A stretch of DNA of 60,518 nucleotides from Hyphomicrobium_A sp964405975 (lineage in GTDB: Bacteria > Pseudomonadota > Alphaproteobacteria > Rhizobiales > Hyphomicrobiaceae). A program made the translations under genes and the position numbers. Under the pieces are notes generated by a model, which searched no databases, was not told the DNA's origin, and saw only the letters and a program-made list of their open reading frames with translations. The DNA is taken from assembly GCA_964405975.1 (NCBI GenBank), contig CAYOPW010000006.1:1-60518 (forward strand), given 5' to 3'. Of the stretch, positions 53,081 through 60,518 are shown piece after piece. Position 1 is the first letter of the stretch. The number at the start of each line of letters is the position of its first letter.

Positions 53081-53725
53081 CTAGCGCAACCGGCGGGGTC
53101 CATGAGGAGACTCAAGCATGAGCCGCACTTGACCCCGCAAGTAAGGCAACAGCTCGGCCTCAAACCAAGGGTGCGCTTTAAGCCAGCCGTTGTTGCGCCA
53201 AGAAGGATGCGGCAAGGGAAGATAGCGGCACGGACCAGGCTGGTCACGTATCTCACGCCACGCATGTACGGTTTCGGTTACGCTAGAGCCAGCAGACCCC
53301 CCAAGATGCCAGCGTTGCGCGTAGCCGCCCACCAGCAGCATAACTTCAATCTGCGGAAGCTGATCGAATAGCCGCGATCGCCAACGCCGCGCGCACTCAG
53401 GCCGCGGCGGAAGATCACCACCCTTGGCATCCTGACCTGGATAGCAGAAACCCATAGGGATTATGGCTACCCGGCGAACGTCATAGAACTCTTCGTCTGT
53501 GACTCCCATCCAGGCGCGCAACCGCGTTCCGGATGGATCACTGAATGGCACTCCGGAAGTATGCACCCGCGTTCCGGGCGCCTGGCCGACGACCGCTAGC
53601 CGCGCCGTTTTGCTGACGCGCAGAACAGGGCGCGGTACATGGGGAAGCGGCGCACGATCGGGCTCGTCAACGCAAAGCCGGCAAGCGCGAACTTCGGCGA
53701 GAAGACGGTCGAGGCTTGAGGCCAC
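53081..53725 (-). CDS. Uracil-DNA glycosylase-family protein
   Basis: A 214-residue protein with VVGQAPGTRVHTSGVPFSD near residue 45, IPMGFCYP near 90 and LPHPSWRNN near 174, the family active-site pattern. Cys15-x2-Cys18 and Cys94-x16-Cys111 match the spacing expected for the four-Cys iron-sulfur ligands of family 4/5 enzymes. The start is GTG with GAGGAACT upstream. It is 10 bp downstream of the MBL hydrolase gene. Specificity for uracil is inferred. Confidence 0.85.
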   Translation of the reverse strand: MASSLDRLLAEVRACRLCVDEPDRAPLPHVPRPVLRVSKTARLAVVGQAPGTRVHTSGVPFSDPSGTRLRAWMGVTDEEFYDVRRVAIIPMGFCYPGQDAKGGDLPPRPECARRWRSRLFDQLPQIEVMLLVGGYAQRWHLGGSAGSSVTETVHAWREIRDQPGPCRYLPLPHPSWRNNGWLKAHPWFEAELLPYLRGQVRLMLESPHGPRRLR

Positions 53726-53735
53726 AGTTCCTCAC

Positions 53736-54479
53736 TTAGATGTCGACAATCATGCCATCTTCGGCAACGAGAACGCGCGGTTCGCGAATCTCGCCACGCT
53801 TCTCCAGCATCTCGGTACCCATATGTGTCAGCAATACGCGTTTGGAACCAAGTTGATCGAGATGCCCTTCGATCTCCTGCCACGTCATATGAAAGCCCTT
53901 CGACTCGTTGAATCCGAAACACTCAGCAATAAAGAGGTCGGCACCATTGGCGGCTGTAAGGAGGCTGTCGACCCACTCGGTATCACCAGAATAGCTCACG
54001 ATCTTACCGCCGGTCTCAATGCGCAATGCATAGGGAGGAGCCCCTGATGGATGGCGAACCTCGTAGGGCGTAACGCGGACGGAATCCACCTCGACCGGCT
54101 GACCTTGCGTGTACTCAATGAAGTGCAAGTCGAAGCGTCGCGCAACTTTGGTTGAGCCGGGAAAAAGCGCTTCTGCGGCCGTGACAAACCTCTCCTCGAT
54201 GCCGGCGGGGCCCGTAATTGTGAGCGGCCGCGTTCGCCGTGTCACGTGATGAGCATGGATCATCCACCATGCGAGCCCCGAAAAGTGATCGCCGTGAAGG
54301 TGCGAGATAAAGATGGAGGAGACGCGCTCTGGATCCAGTCCCGAGTGTTGCATCCCAATGAGACTGGTAGCCCCACAATCGATAAGGAACTCCACGCCGT
54401 CTGTAGCGACATGAAAACAAGTTTGCAGTCGCCCTCCGGAACCGAACGCGTCGCCTGACCCGACGACAGTAAGCTTCAT
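53736..54479 (-). CDS. MBL-fold metallohydrolase (RNase Z / arylsulfatase-like branch)
   Basis: A 247-residue metallo-beta-lactamase fold protein. Metal motif SHLHGDHFSG, then YEVRHPSG, SGDTEW and THMGTEML supply further ligands. It lacks the zinc-flap typical of tRNase Z, so I keep the call general. GST lies upstream (92 bp) and the UDG-family gene downstream (10 bp), forming a probable three-gene minus-strand unit. Confidence 0.85.
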   Translation of the reverse strand: MKLTVVGSGDAFGSGGRLQTCFHVATDGVEFLIDCGATSLIGMQHSGLDPERVSSIFISHLHGDHFSGLAWWMIHAHHVTRRTRPLTITGPAGIEERFVTAAEALFPGSTKVARRFDLHFIEYTQGQPVEVDSVRVTPYEVRHPSGAPPYALRIETGGKIVSYSGDTEWVDSLLTAANGADLFIAECFGFNESKGFHMTWQEIEGHLDQLGSKRVLLTHMGTEMLEKRGEIREPRVLVAEDGMIVDI

Positions 54480-54571
54480 GGCTGCCTCTCGATCTGCCTT
54501 CGCAACTCAGTCTTCCACCCTTCGCGGCGGGGCGGCAATGCCATTGCTTGCCGGAATTATCGTACCCGTCT

Positions 54572-55183
54572 TTACGCCTCGGTACTCGGCCGGGCCGAAA
54601 CCTCATCGTGCCAGCGTGCAACATTGCCATGCCCTTCCCGCCACTCCAACCGTGCTGGCTTCATGAAGTCAATCGCAACAAGTCCGGTGATATCGGCGAT
54701 CGAATACTCATCGCCGGCAACATAGGGATGCCGGGCCAGCACATCGTCGAGCAACACCAGCATCCCATAAACTTTCTGTTTGTTTGCTTCGCCCCATTGC
54801 GCGATTTGCGGCACTTCAAGGTGCGCCATCTTTGGGTTTAGATGGCGGAAGACGTGCGTGACCGCACCAAAGAGACCCTGCTCCACGCGCCTGTTCCACA
54901 TCTCTACATTTGCCCGGCCGACAGGACCGCGTCCAAAGAGGGCCGGCTCCGGTTGCAGCTCTTCAAAGTAACGGCAAATAGCAACCGACTCTGAGATGAC
55001 CGTCCCGTCATCGAGGACCAGCACCGGCACACGCTGCATAGGGTTCAAGGCTGTGAAGTCCACGGTCTTGAGATTCCCCGCCATGAGATCAATCTCCTCG
55101 AAGGGAACCTCGATTCCTTTCTCAGCGAGAAAGATGCGAACTCGACGGGGGTTTGGCGCCTTGCGCGTCTCGATGATCCGCAT
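54572..55183 (-). CDS. Glutathione S-transferase
   Basis: A 203-residue GST with an N-terminal thioredoxin-like domain (RRVRIFLAEKGIEVPFEEID, then NPMQRVPVLVLDDGTVISES, the G-site with cis-Pro and Ser-Glu) and a helical C-terminal domain. The start at 55183 is preferred; the frame opens at 55255. It heads a minus-strand group with the MBL hydrolase. Substrate unknown; glutathione supply is consistent with gor at 39555. Confidence 0.88.
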   Translation of the reverse strand: MRIIETRKAPNPRRVRIFLAEKGIEVPFEEIDLMAGNLKTVDFTALNPMQRVPVLVLDDGTVISESVAICRYFEELQPEPALFGRGPVGRANVEMWNRRVEQGLFGAVTHVFRHLNPKMAHLEVPQIAQWGEANKQKVYGMLVLLDDVLARHPYVAGDEYSIADITGLVAIDFMKPARLEWREGHGNVARWHDEVSARPSTEA

Positions 55184-55437
55184 CGGTTGAGTATTACTCG
55201 CCGCTAAAGGGACTCGATTTTGAGCGAGCCTAACCACCAGGGAAGCAAGCCACAATGCGTGTTGAGGACGTAGAAGTTGTCAGCGCCATCAACCAATGCG
55301 GCTTGAGTTGCACATGCGTTTTCCAGCAAGAAAGCGTTAATAAGCACTTAGTTAGGGATTCCAGCACAGATTAAGTTCGAAGTCTGGTCACGCCGACAGC
55401 GCGGCCGGTCCTTCGAGGATTCGGTACGGCAGCAACC

Positions 55438-57063
55438 ATGGACCACACCGCCATAGCTGAAGAGGTCGCAAGGCTTCGAGGCCGACGGGACGCGAGAAAG
55501 CAGGCCGCCGAAGACCTCAAGGCTACGCGCGCCCGTTTGGCGGCGGGAACCGAAATGAAGCCGGAGTTCGAATACGAACTTCTGGCTATGTTTATTCGCA
55601 ATGAGATCGGCGCTGCCTTCACAATGCCCGCGCTGTATGCGCTGTTCGCCATTGCCTCCATGTTCTGGGCGCCCATCTCAGATGGCGTTTTGTGGCTCGC
55701 GATCGTCATTATCGCGAAAATCTTGCTGTTGGACCAAGGCCGGCGCTTCTTAGCGCAGCCGCAAAACAAGGTCGATGTACGGCTCTGGCGCCGCCGCTTC
55801 ATCATGATCGAACTGTTGAACGGAGCAGCGCTCGCGGGCTTTGCGCTCATTGGTGTGGGTTTGCAAGCCGGAGTGGGGGAATCTGCGGTGTTTTCATCGC
55901 ACGTGTTTATCTTTGCCACCCTCATCCTCGTCTTGGCGATCCGCGTGATGTTCGCAGCAACATTTACGCAGGTCCTGCTCGCCGGAACGATTCCCATGAC
56001 GTTGGCTGTAGTCGTGCGCCTGCTACTGTTGAGCGATCCCTTCTACCTCGCACTGGCCTCGATGGCGATCGGCATCTACGTCTACTTTCTATTCCTTGCG
56101 CGCGGCTTGAAGTCGACAGCGCTGTCCATGTTGGAGTTCCGCACGGAGAAGGACGCACTCATCGCCGAGTTGGAGGAGCAAAAATCGGTTTCCGACGAAG
56201 CGCGCCGCAGGGCAGAAGCCGCCAATAGAGCCAAATCGCGCTTCCTCGCCACCATGAGCCACGAGCTTAGAACCCCACTCAACGCCATCCTCGGCTTCTC
56301 GGAAGTAATGAACTCGGAAGTGATGGGTCCGATGGCTAACCAGTCTTACAAGGAGTACGCGGGCAACATCTTTGAAAGCGGGCGCCACCTATTGCACCTG
56401 ATCAACGAGATCCTCGATTTGTCGCGGATCGAGTCGGGACGCTACGAATTGCACGAGGAGCCCGTGCGATTGGCGGACTTTGTAGGTGATTGTTACCGAC
56501 TAATGAAATTGAAGGTGGAGAGCAAAGGGCTTGAGGTGGTCGAAGACCTCGCACCTGATCTTCCGCTCGTCTGGGCCGACCCGCGTGCTGTCCGGCAGGT
56601 CTGTCTCAACCTTATGTCTAACGCTCTGAAGTTTACGCCGAGGGGCGGGCGCATCACGCTGACGGTTGGTGCGACTGACGGGGGTGGACAGTACGTTTCA
56701 GTGTGCGACACGGGGCCGGGCATACCAGACGATGAAATCCCCAAGGTCATGCAGGCCTTCGGTCAGGGCACGCTGGCACAACAAAGCGCGGAAGGCGGCG
56801 CGGGGCTAGGCCTGCCCATCGTACAGCACCTTGTTGAGTTGCATGGCGGCACATTCCAGCTTCAGTCGGAGTTGCGCAAGGGAACCCAAGCCATCGTTGA
56901 GCTGCCGCCACATCGCGTGATGCAAACGATGGCGCCGCTTCAGCCGCTGGGTCAGGAAACGCATCGCCTGAAAAAGCCGACACCCCACCCACCTCGGCCT
57001 CCGCGCTTGAAGGCGGCCGCAAAAACGTCACCCGCGCCGCGTTATTCCACCAATCCTAGTTGA
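55438..57063 (+). CDS. Membrane sensor histidine kinase
   Basis: A 541-residue kinase. Six hydrophobic segments (about residues 61-80, 83-98, 124-142, 153-173, 178-198 and 203-221), a coiled-coil linker (EEQKSVSDEARRRAEAANRA), H-box His275 in ATMSHELRTPLNAILGF, N-box NLMSNALKF, G1 CDTGPGIPDDE and G2 GGAGLGLPIV. The C-terminus is Pro/Ala/Lys-rich and unlike the family core. No response regulator is adjacent, so it is an orphan kinase; DivJ/PleC-like in H-box, but the stimulus is unknown. Confidence 0.92.
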   Translation: MDHTAIAEEVARLRGRRDARKQAAEDLKATRARLAAGTEMKPEFEYELLAMFIRNEIGAAFTMPALYALFAIASMFWAPISDGVLWLAIVIIAKILLLDQGRRFLAQPQNKVDVRLWRRRFIMIELLNGAALAGFALIGVGLQAGVGESAVFSSHVFIFATLILVLAIRVMFAATFTQVLLAGTIPMTLAVVVRLLLLSDPFYLALASMAIGIYVYFLFLARGLKSTALSMLEFRTEKDALIAELEEQKSVSDEARRRAEAANRAKSRFLATMSHELRTPLNAILGFSEVMNSEVMGPMANQSYKEYAGNIFESGRHLLHLINEILDLSRIESGRYELHEEPVRLADFVGDCYRLMKLKVESKGLEVVEDLAPDLPLVWADPRAVRQVCLNLMSNALKFTPRGGRITLTVGATDGGGQYVSVCDTGPGIPDDEIPKVMQAFGQGTLAQQSAEGGAGLGLPIVQHLVELHGGTFQLQSELRKGTQAIVELPPHRVMQTMAPLQPLGQETHRLKKPTPHPPRPPRLKAAAKTSPAPRYSTNPS

Positions 57064-57167
57064 GTAATCCGCCGGGCACGTTGTTTTGGCGCCAGGCGAA
57101 CGCTACATAACCTCCACAATTACGTGCCGGGATTGACCGGCGCATTACGAGGAGAGCGACGCGCTCG

Positions 57168-57338
57168 ATGGAGAGGCCCTGCGTCAATATTTGCGACCTC
57201 GATCGTGAGACGGGTCTGTGCGTAGGCTGTCGGCGCACCATTGACGAAATTGCCCGCTGGGCCACTATGACGAATAGGGAGCGCCGGGAAATAATGACCT
57301 TGCTCGCGGCACGAAAGGCAGCTCACTCAAAAGGCTAA
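57168..57338 (+). CDS. DUF1289 small cysteine protein
   Basis: A 56-residue protein. Family hallmark: PCVNICDLD, GLCVGCRRTIDEIARW and a C-terminal RREIMTLLAARK. The four Cys (Cys5, Cys9, Cys18, Cys21) probably bind metal. It ends 4 bp before the first aspartic-protease gene, whose ribosome binding site overlaps its end, indicating co-transcription. Function unknown. Confidence 0.88.
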   Translation: MERPCVNICDLDRETGLCVGCRRTIDEIARWATMTNRERREIMTLLAARKAAHSKG

Positions 57339-57342
57339 GCAG

Positions 57343-58050
57343 ATGGTCACGTGGCTAATTGTGGCACTTCTCGTTTTCGCAGCGGTATTCCTGCTGCTGC
57401 GTGGCGAAACCATGTTGCTCTCAGACCTCGGCACGTTTGAAACCATTTTTCTCGCTGCCGCGGTCGTGATGTTTGTCGTTTATATTTTCTTGCTCTTAAG
57501 CGGGGAACGCTCGCGTCCCTTGCAGGCTTTGCGTTATCTTGCGGTTTGGAGCGTACTGGCGCTGTTGCTCGTCGCTCTTTATAGCTATCGCGGGGAAATC
57601 TCAGGCATCGCTCACCGCGTCGCAGGCGAGCTTGCCCCGCCAGGGTATTCGCTGACCGCGCGCAGCGGACAAGAAGGCGAGCACGCCGTTCGTGTGCGCC
57701 GCCGCCCCGATAACCATTTTGCTGTACGCGGCGCAATAAATGGCCAGCCCATGACACTCCTCGTCGACACCGGCGCCTCGACTATCGTGCTGAAACCTTC
57801 GGACGCGGCCAAAGCCGGCATTGATACGAGCAACCTCAGCTATACAGCAGCCGTGCATACGGCCAACGGGACCACTTATGCCGCGCCTGTACGCCTGCGC
57901 TCAGTCGCTATAGGGCCTATTAAGCTGCAGGACGTCGAAGGACTGGTCACCAAGCCGGGAAGTATCAACGAAAACTTACTTGGTATGAGTTTTTTAAGGC
58001 GTTTGCGTTCGTATGAGTTCTCGACGGACTTCCTGACGCTCCGGAGCTAG
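57343..58050 (+). CDS. Retropepsin-like aspartic protease, membrane-anchored (clan AA, TIGR02281 type)
   Basis: A 235-residue protein with three hydrophobic segments (about residues 4-20, 35-53 and 65-82) and a single aspartic-protease domain with LLVDTGASTIVLK, then HTANGTTYAAPVRL and NLLGMSFLRRL. As in retropepsins, one domain per chain means a dimer is needed for the active site. It is immediately downstream of DUF1289 and upstream of a second such protease. Periplasmic orientation is inferred. Confidence 0.88.
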   Translation: MVTWLIVALLVFAAVFLLLRGETMLLSDLGTFETIFLAAAVVMFVVYIFLLLSGERSRPLQALRYLAVWSVLALLLVALYSYRGEISGIAHRVAGELAPPGYSLTARSGQEGEHAVRVRRRPDNHFAVRGAINGQPMTLLVDTGASTIVLKPSDAAKAGIDTSNLSYTAAVHTANGTTYAAPVRLRSVAIGPIKLQDVEGLVTKPGSINENLLGMSFLRRLRSYEFSTDFLTLRS

Positions 58051-58095
58051 TCGCCGGCACTCAGGCCCAGAGCGCGCATATCGCGGGATCAGTTC

Positions 58096-58665
58096 ATGGC
58101 GCTGTCATCGGGAACGAGGCATCTGCTGCGCGAAGCGGTTAGCTGGGCCGTCATCGCCGTTGCCGGCGCCGCGGCGCTCATACATGCTGAAGAATTAAAG
58201 ACAGGCATAGCGGGAGCGCTCGCAAAACTCAGCTCAACAAACGTTGCCGCAACGCCCCAAGCCGAGGAGAAGATCCCTCGCGCTCGCCATTCCGGTTCGG
58301 TGGTTGAAATCTCCGCCGCACGCAGCGGTCATTTTTTCACTGAAGTTGAGATCGATGGCCGTCCCATAACGATTATGGTCGATACCGGTGCAACCATGGT
58401 GGCATTGAGCTACGAGGATGCAGAGCGCGCCGGCATCTTTCTCAATCCTGGCGATTTCACCCATTCCGTCAGCACCGCCAATGGCCGGGCACGCGTTGCA
58501 CCCGTCATGCTCCACAGCGTCAGCATTGGCGATATCACAGTGCGCGACGTGCGCGCAGTCGTGTCTGAGGCTGGGCGTCTTAGAACCTCCCTGCTCGGCA
58601 TGAGCTTCTTGGGCCGGTTGTCACGTTTTGATATGCGCCCAGGGTTACTCGTGCTTCAGGATTAA
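58096..58665 (+). CDS. Retropepsin-like aspartic protease, second copy
   Basis: A 189-residue protein with one N-terminal hydrophobic segment (VSWAVIAVAGAAALIHA) and a protease domain with IMVDTGATMVALS, STANGRARVAPVMLHS and SLLGMSFLGRL. It is clearly a paralogue of the gene at 57343-58050 (the same DTGA-T, TANG and LLGMSFL order) but has a shorter membrane part. The pair probably arose by tandem duplication. Confidence 0.87.
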   Translation: MALSSGTRHLLREAVSWAVIAVAGAAALIHAEELKTGIAGALAKLSSTNVAATPQAEEKIPRARHSGSVVEISAARSGHFFTEVEIDGRPITIMVDTGATMVALSYEDAERAGIFLNPGDFTHSVSTANGRARVAPVMLHSVSIGDITVRDVRAVVSEAGRLRTSLLGMSFLGRLSRFDMRPGLLVLQD

Positions 58666-58776
58666 GGTGGGCTCCTCTCGGTCCCTCCCCATTCCTTCGA
58701 CGCTCCACAGCATCGACTTAAGGGTCCCAGGCGGGTACACCTGCGCGTCATTGCGCCGTTCCTAGAGGATCAAGTC

Positions 58777-60282
58777 ATGCTGCCGCCTCCAAGCGCCGAT
58801 CTGAAGCCGAACACCGCCGAATTTGAGCGGACCGCGTTCATCAAGCCGACCGGTTTTCGCGAGTACGACGCACGCTGGCTGTTCCCCGACGAGATCAACC
58901 TCATGGGGCTCAACGCTGTGGGTCTCGGGCTCGCGACGCTATTTGCAGAGCGCGGTGTACCCAAACGCATCGTCGTTGGGCACGACTACCGCTGGTACTC
59001 GGGCAGCGTGAAACAGGCTTTGATGATGGGGCTCTTGGCTGGCGGCGCCGAGGTCTATGACATTGGTTTAGCGCTTTCGCCCATGGCCTATTTCGCGCAG
59101 TTCGATCTCGATGTCGAGGGCGTCGCCATGGTCACCGCCAGTCATAACGATAACGGTTGGACCGGAATCAAAATGGGGCTTGCCCGGCCGCTGACCTTTG
59201 GCCCCGATGAAATGTCGGAGTTAAAGGACATTGTGCTTGGCGGAAAAAGCGAGACGGCGCCGGGCGGAAAATACACGTTCGTTCCTGATATGGCAGGTCG
59301 CTATATTAAGGAGCTAACGAACCGGCCTAAGCTCAAACACAGTTTGAAAGTCGTCGCTGCTTGCGGAAACGGCACGGCGGGTGCGTTCGCGCCGCAGGTG
59401 CTTGAAGCCGTGGGCTGTGAGATCATACCGCTCCACACAGAGCTCGATCACAGTTTCCCCCACTACAATCCCAATCCTGAAGACCTGGCCATGCTGCATG
59501 ACGTTTCGGCGAAGGTGCTCGAGGTTGGCGCCGACGTTGGCCTGGCGTTTGACGGTGATGGCGATCGTTGCGGTGTTGTCGATAACAAAGGCGAAGAGAT
59601 TTTTGCCGACAAGGTCGGAGTCATGCTGGCCCGCGACATCTCTGCTTCGCACCCTGGTGCAAAGTTTGTTGCCGATGTGAAGTCTACCGGCCTCTTCCTG
59701 ACCGACCCCGTCCTCCAAGCCAACGGCGCGACAACCACCTATTGGAAGACGGGCCACTCCTACATCAAGCGCTACAGTCACGAGACGAAGGCGCTCGTCG
59801 GTTTTGAGAAATCGGGCCACTTCTTCTTCAATCCGCCACTGGGGCGTGGCTACGACGACGGTCTCGTCGCCGCCCTTGCCGTTTGCGACATGCTCGACCA
59901 CAACCCCGGGAAGACCATGGCGGACTTGAAGAACGCGCTGCCCAAGACGTGGCAGTCCCCCACCATGTCGCCGCATTGCGCAGACGAGGAAAAGTATGGT
60001 GTCGTCGACCAGGTGGTGGAGCACTACAAGAAGCTCGCCGCCGATGGCGCACAGATCGCCGGTCAAAAGATCCGCGAACTCATAACGGTCAATGGTGTGC
60101 GCATCGTGCTGGAGGATGGAACATGGGGATTGGTGCGCGCCTCGTCCAACAAGCCCGAGCTCGTCGTCGTTGTGGAAAGCCCGACGTCCGAAGCCAACAT
60201 GAAGGCGATCTTTGCCGACATCGATGCGGAGCTTTCGAAATTTGGCGAGGTTGGCGAATACAATCAGAAGCTCGAAATTTGA
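58777..60282 (+). CDS. Phosphomannomutase / phosphoglucomutase
   Basis: A 501-residue alpha-D-phosphohexomutase interconverting 1- and 6-phosphates of mannose or glucose for cell-surface polysaccharide and sugar nucleotide formation. Active-site Ser in VTASHNDNGW, the metal loop FDGDGDRCGVV, sugar-binding GFEKSGHFFF and the terminal phosphate-binding RASSNKPELVV. AGAGGATC precedes the ATG. PMM/PGM type (AlgC-like) rather than Pgm-only, by motif; PGM-only activity cannot be excluded. Confidence 0.92.
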   Translation: MLPPPSADLKPNTAEFERTAFIKPTGFREYDARWLFPDEINLMGLNAVGLGLATLFAERGVPKRIVVGHDYRWYSGSVKQALMMGLLAGGAEVYDIGLALSPMAYFAQFDLDVEGVAMVTASHNDNGWTGIKMGLARPLTFGPDEMSELKDIVLGGKSETAPGGKYTFVPDMAGRYIKELTNRPKLKHSLKVVAACGNGTAGAFAPQVLEAVGCEIIPLHTELDHSFPHYNPNPEDLAMLHDVSAKVLEVGADVGLAFDGDGDRCGVVDNKGEEIFADKVGVMLARDISASHPGAKFVADVKSTGLFLTDPVLQANGATTTYWKTGHSYIKRYSHETKALVGFEKSGHFFFNPPLGRGYDDGLVAALAVCDMLDHNPGKTMADLKNALPKTWQSPTMSPHCADEEKYGVVDQVVEHYKKLAADGAQIAGQKIRELITVNGVRIVLEDGTWGLVRASSNKPELVVVVESPTSEANMKAIFADIDAELSKFGEVGEYNQKLEI

Positions 60283-60396
60283 GCCACGCAAAGCTCTCTG
60301 TAGCCTGACAGTTTTGTTTCAGTTTTTAGATTGCCAGATCGCCTCGTTGGGTGCGATGTTGTGCACGTCAATTGCTCTTAGTTTCGGGGGATGAAG

Positions 60397-60518
60397 ATGA
60401 AACTGAAATTTGCCGTTGTCGCACTTATCACAATCCTTGTTTTCGGCCTCAGTGTCGTTTCGATTTCGCTGGCACCGTCTCCAGCGCTTGCGGGCGGTGG
60501 TGAAGCCGCCAGCGGCGG
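60397..60518 (+). CDS. Secreted protein, 5' end only (cut by window end)
   Basis: The N-terminal 40 residues of a gene running off the window. They form a signal peptide (MKLKFAVVALITILVFGLS, cleavage near ALA-G) followed by GGGEAASGG. ATG 60397 has GGGGGA five bases upstream; ATG 60391 is less well spaced. The mature protein cannot be identified from this. Confidence 0.6.
   Translation, partial: MKLKFAVVALITILVFGLSVVSISLAPSPALAGGGEAASG

Noticed and set aside
59314..60291. A 325-codon minus-strand frame opposite the phosphohexomutase gene
   Set aside because: A shadow frame of a well-supported gene with no motif of its own.

Overview
The window looks like chromosomal DNA from an alphaproteobacterium, most likely the Hyphomicrobiales (Hyphomicrobiaceae-like). 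The basis is the combination of small or lineage-typical families (DUF2865, DUF1289, a DUF5993-like peptide, TIGR02281-type aspartic proteases, an ATM1-type ABC exporter), a cysS-cimA operon, class II DAHP synthase and compact operons with GC-rich coding sequence. No 16S gene is present, so the genus cannot be fixed. I see no transposase, integrase, phage gene or CRISPR array. One assembly gap of exactly 100 N lies at 20006-20105.

Layout. (1) 0-12.1 kb is a lipid region: an acyl carrier protein / KAS II pair followed by two tandem cyclophilin-like genes (minus strand), a divergent long-chain acyl-CoA ligase, and a minus-strand run fadE - fadJ - fadI - cfa that would carry out fatty-acid beta-oxidation plus cyclopropane modification of membrane lipids. 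(2) 12.1-16.0 kb is a small sulfur region: a periplasmic cytochrome c, a Tat-exported flavocytochrome c-type sulfide dehydrogenase flavoprotein, SoxY and SoxZ, then a Na+/Ca2+ exchanger; SoxA, X, B and CD are not in the window. (3) 16-28 kb is mostly envelope and maintenance: a membrane protein, ATM1-like ABC exporter, a secreted coiled-coil/LysM protein split by the assembly gap, a LOG-family phosphoribohydrolase, a DsbB-like protein with a 52-aa DUF5993-like partner, an HtpX-like protease, a DUF6600-type secreted protein with a lysine-rich tail, MeaB and a POT peptide transporter. (4) 28-44 kb is core metabolism: cimA, a 40-aa membrane peptide, cysS, DUF2865, gltX, nadE, class II DAHP synthase, a GCS2 carboxylate-amine ligase, an SDR, glutathione reductase, rpiA, succinate-semialdehyde dehydrogenase and phosphoglycolate phosphatase. 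(5) 44-60.5 kb holds an RND/MMPL transporter, tRNA-Val(CAC), ornithine decarboxylase, an acetolactate-synthase-like TPP enzyme, a beta-hydroxyacid dehydrogenase, MAPEG protein, Lrp/AsnC regulator, a uracil-DNA glycosylase-family protein, an MBL hydrolase, a GST, a membrane histidine kinase, DUF1289, two retropepsin-like proteases, a phosphomannomutase/phosphoglucomutase and the start of a secreted protein cut by the window end.

Most of the window is ordinary housekeeping. The parts worth a second look are the orphan ACP-KAS-cyclophilin-like operon, the reduced Sox/flavocytochrome set with an unusual SoxY tail, the coiled-coil LysM protein at the gap, and three small genes (22775-22933, 29654-29776, 57168-57338) that are easily missed. 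All calls are made by reading motifs; no database search was run.
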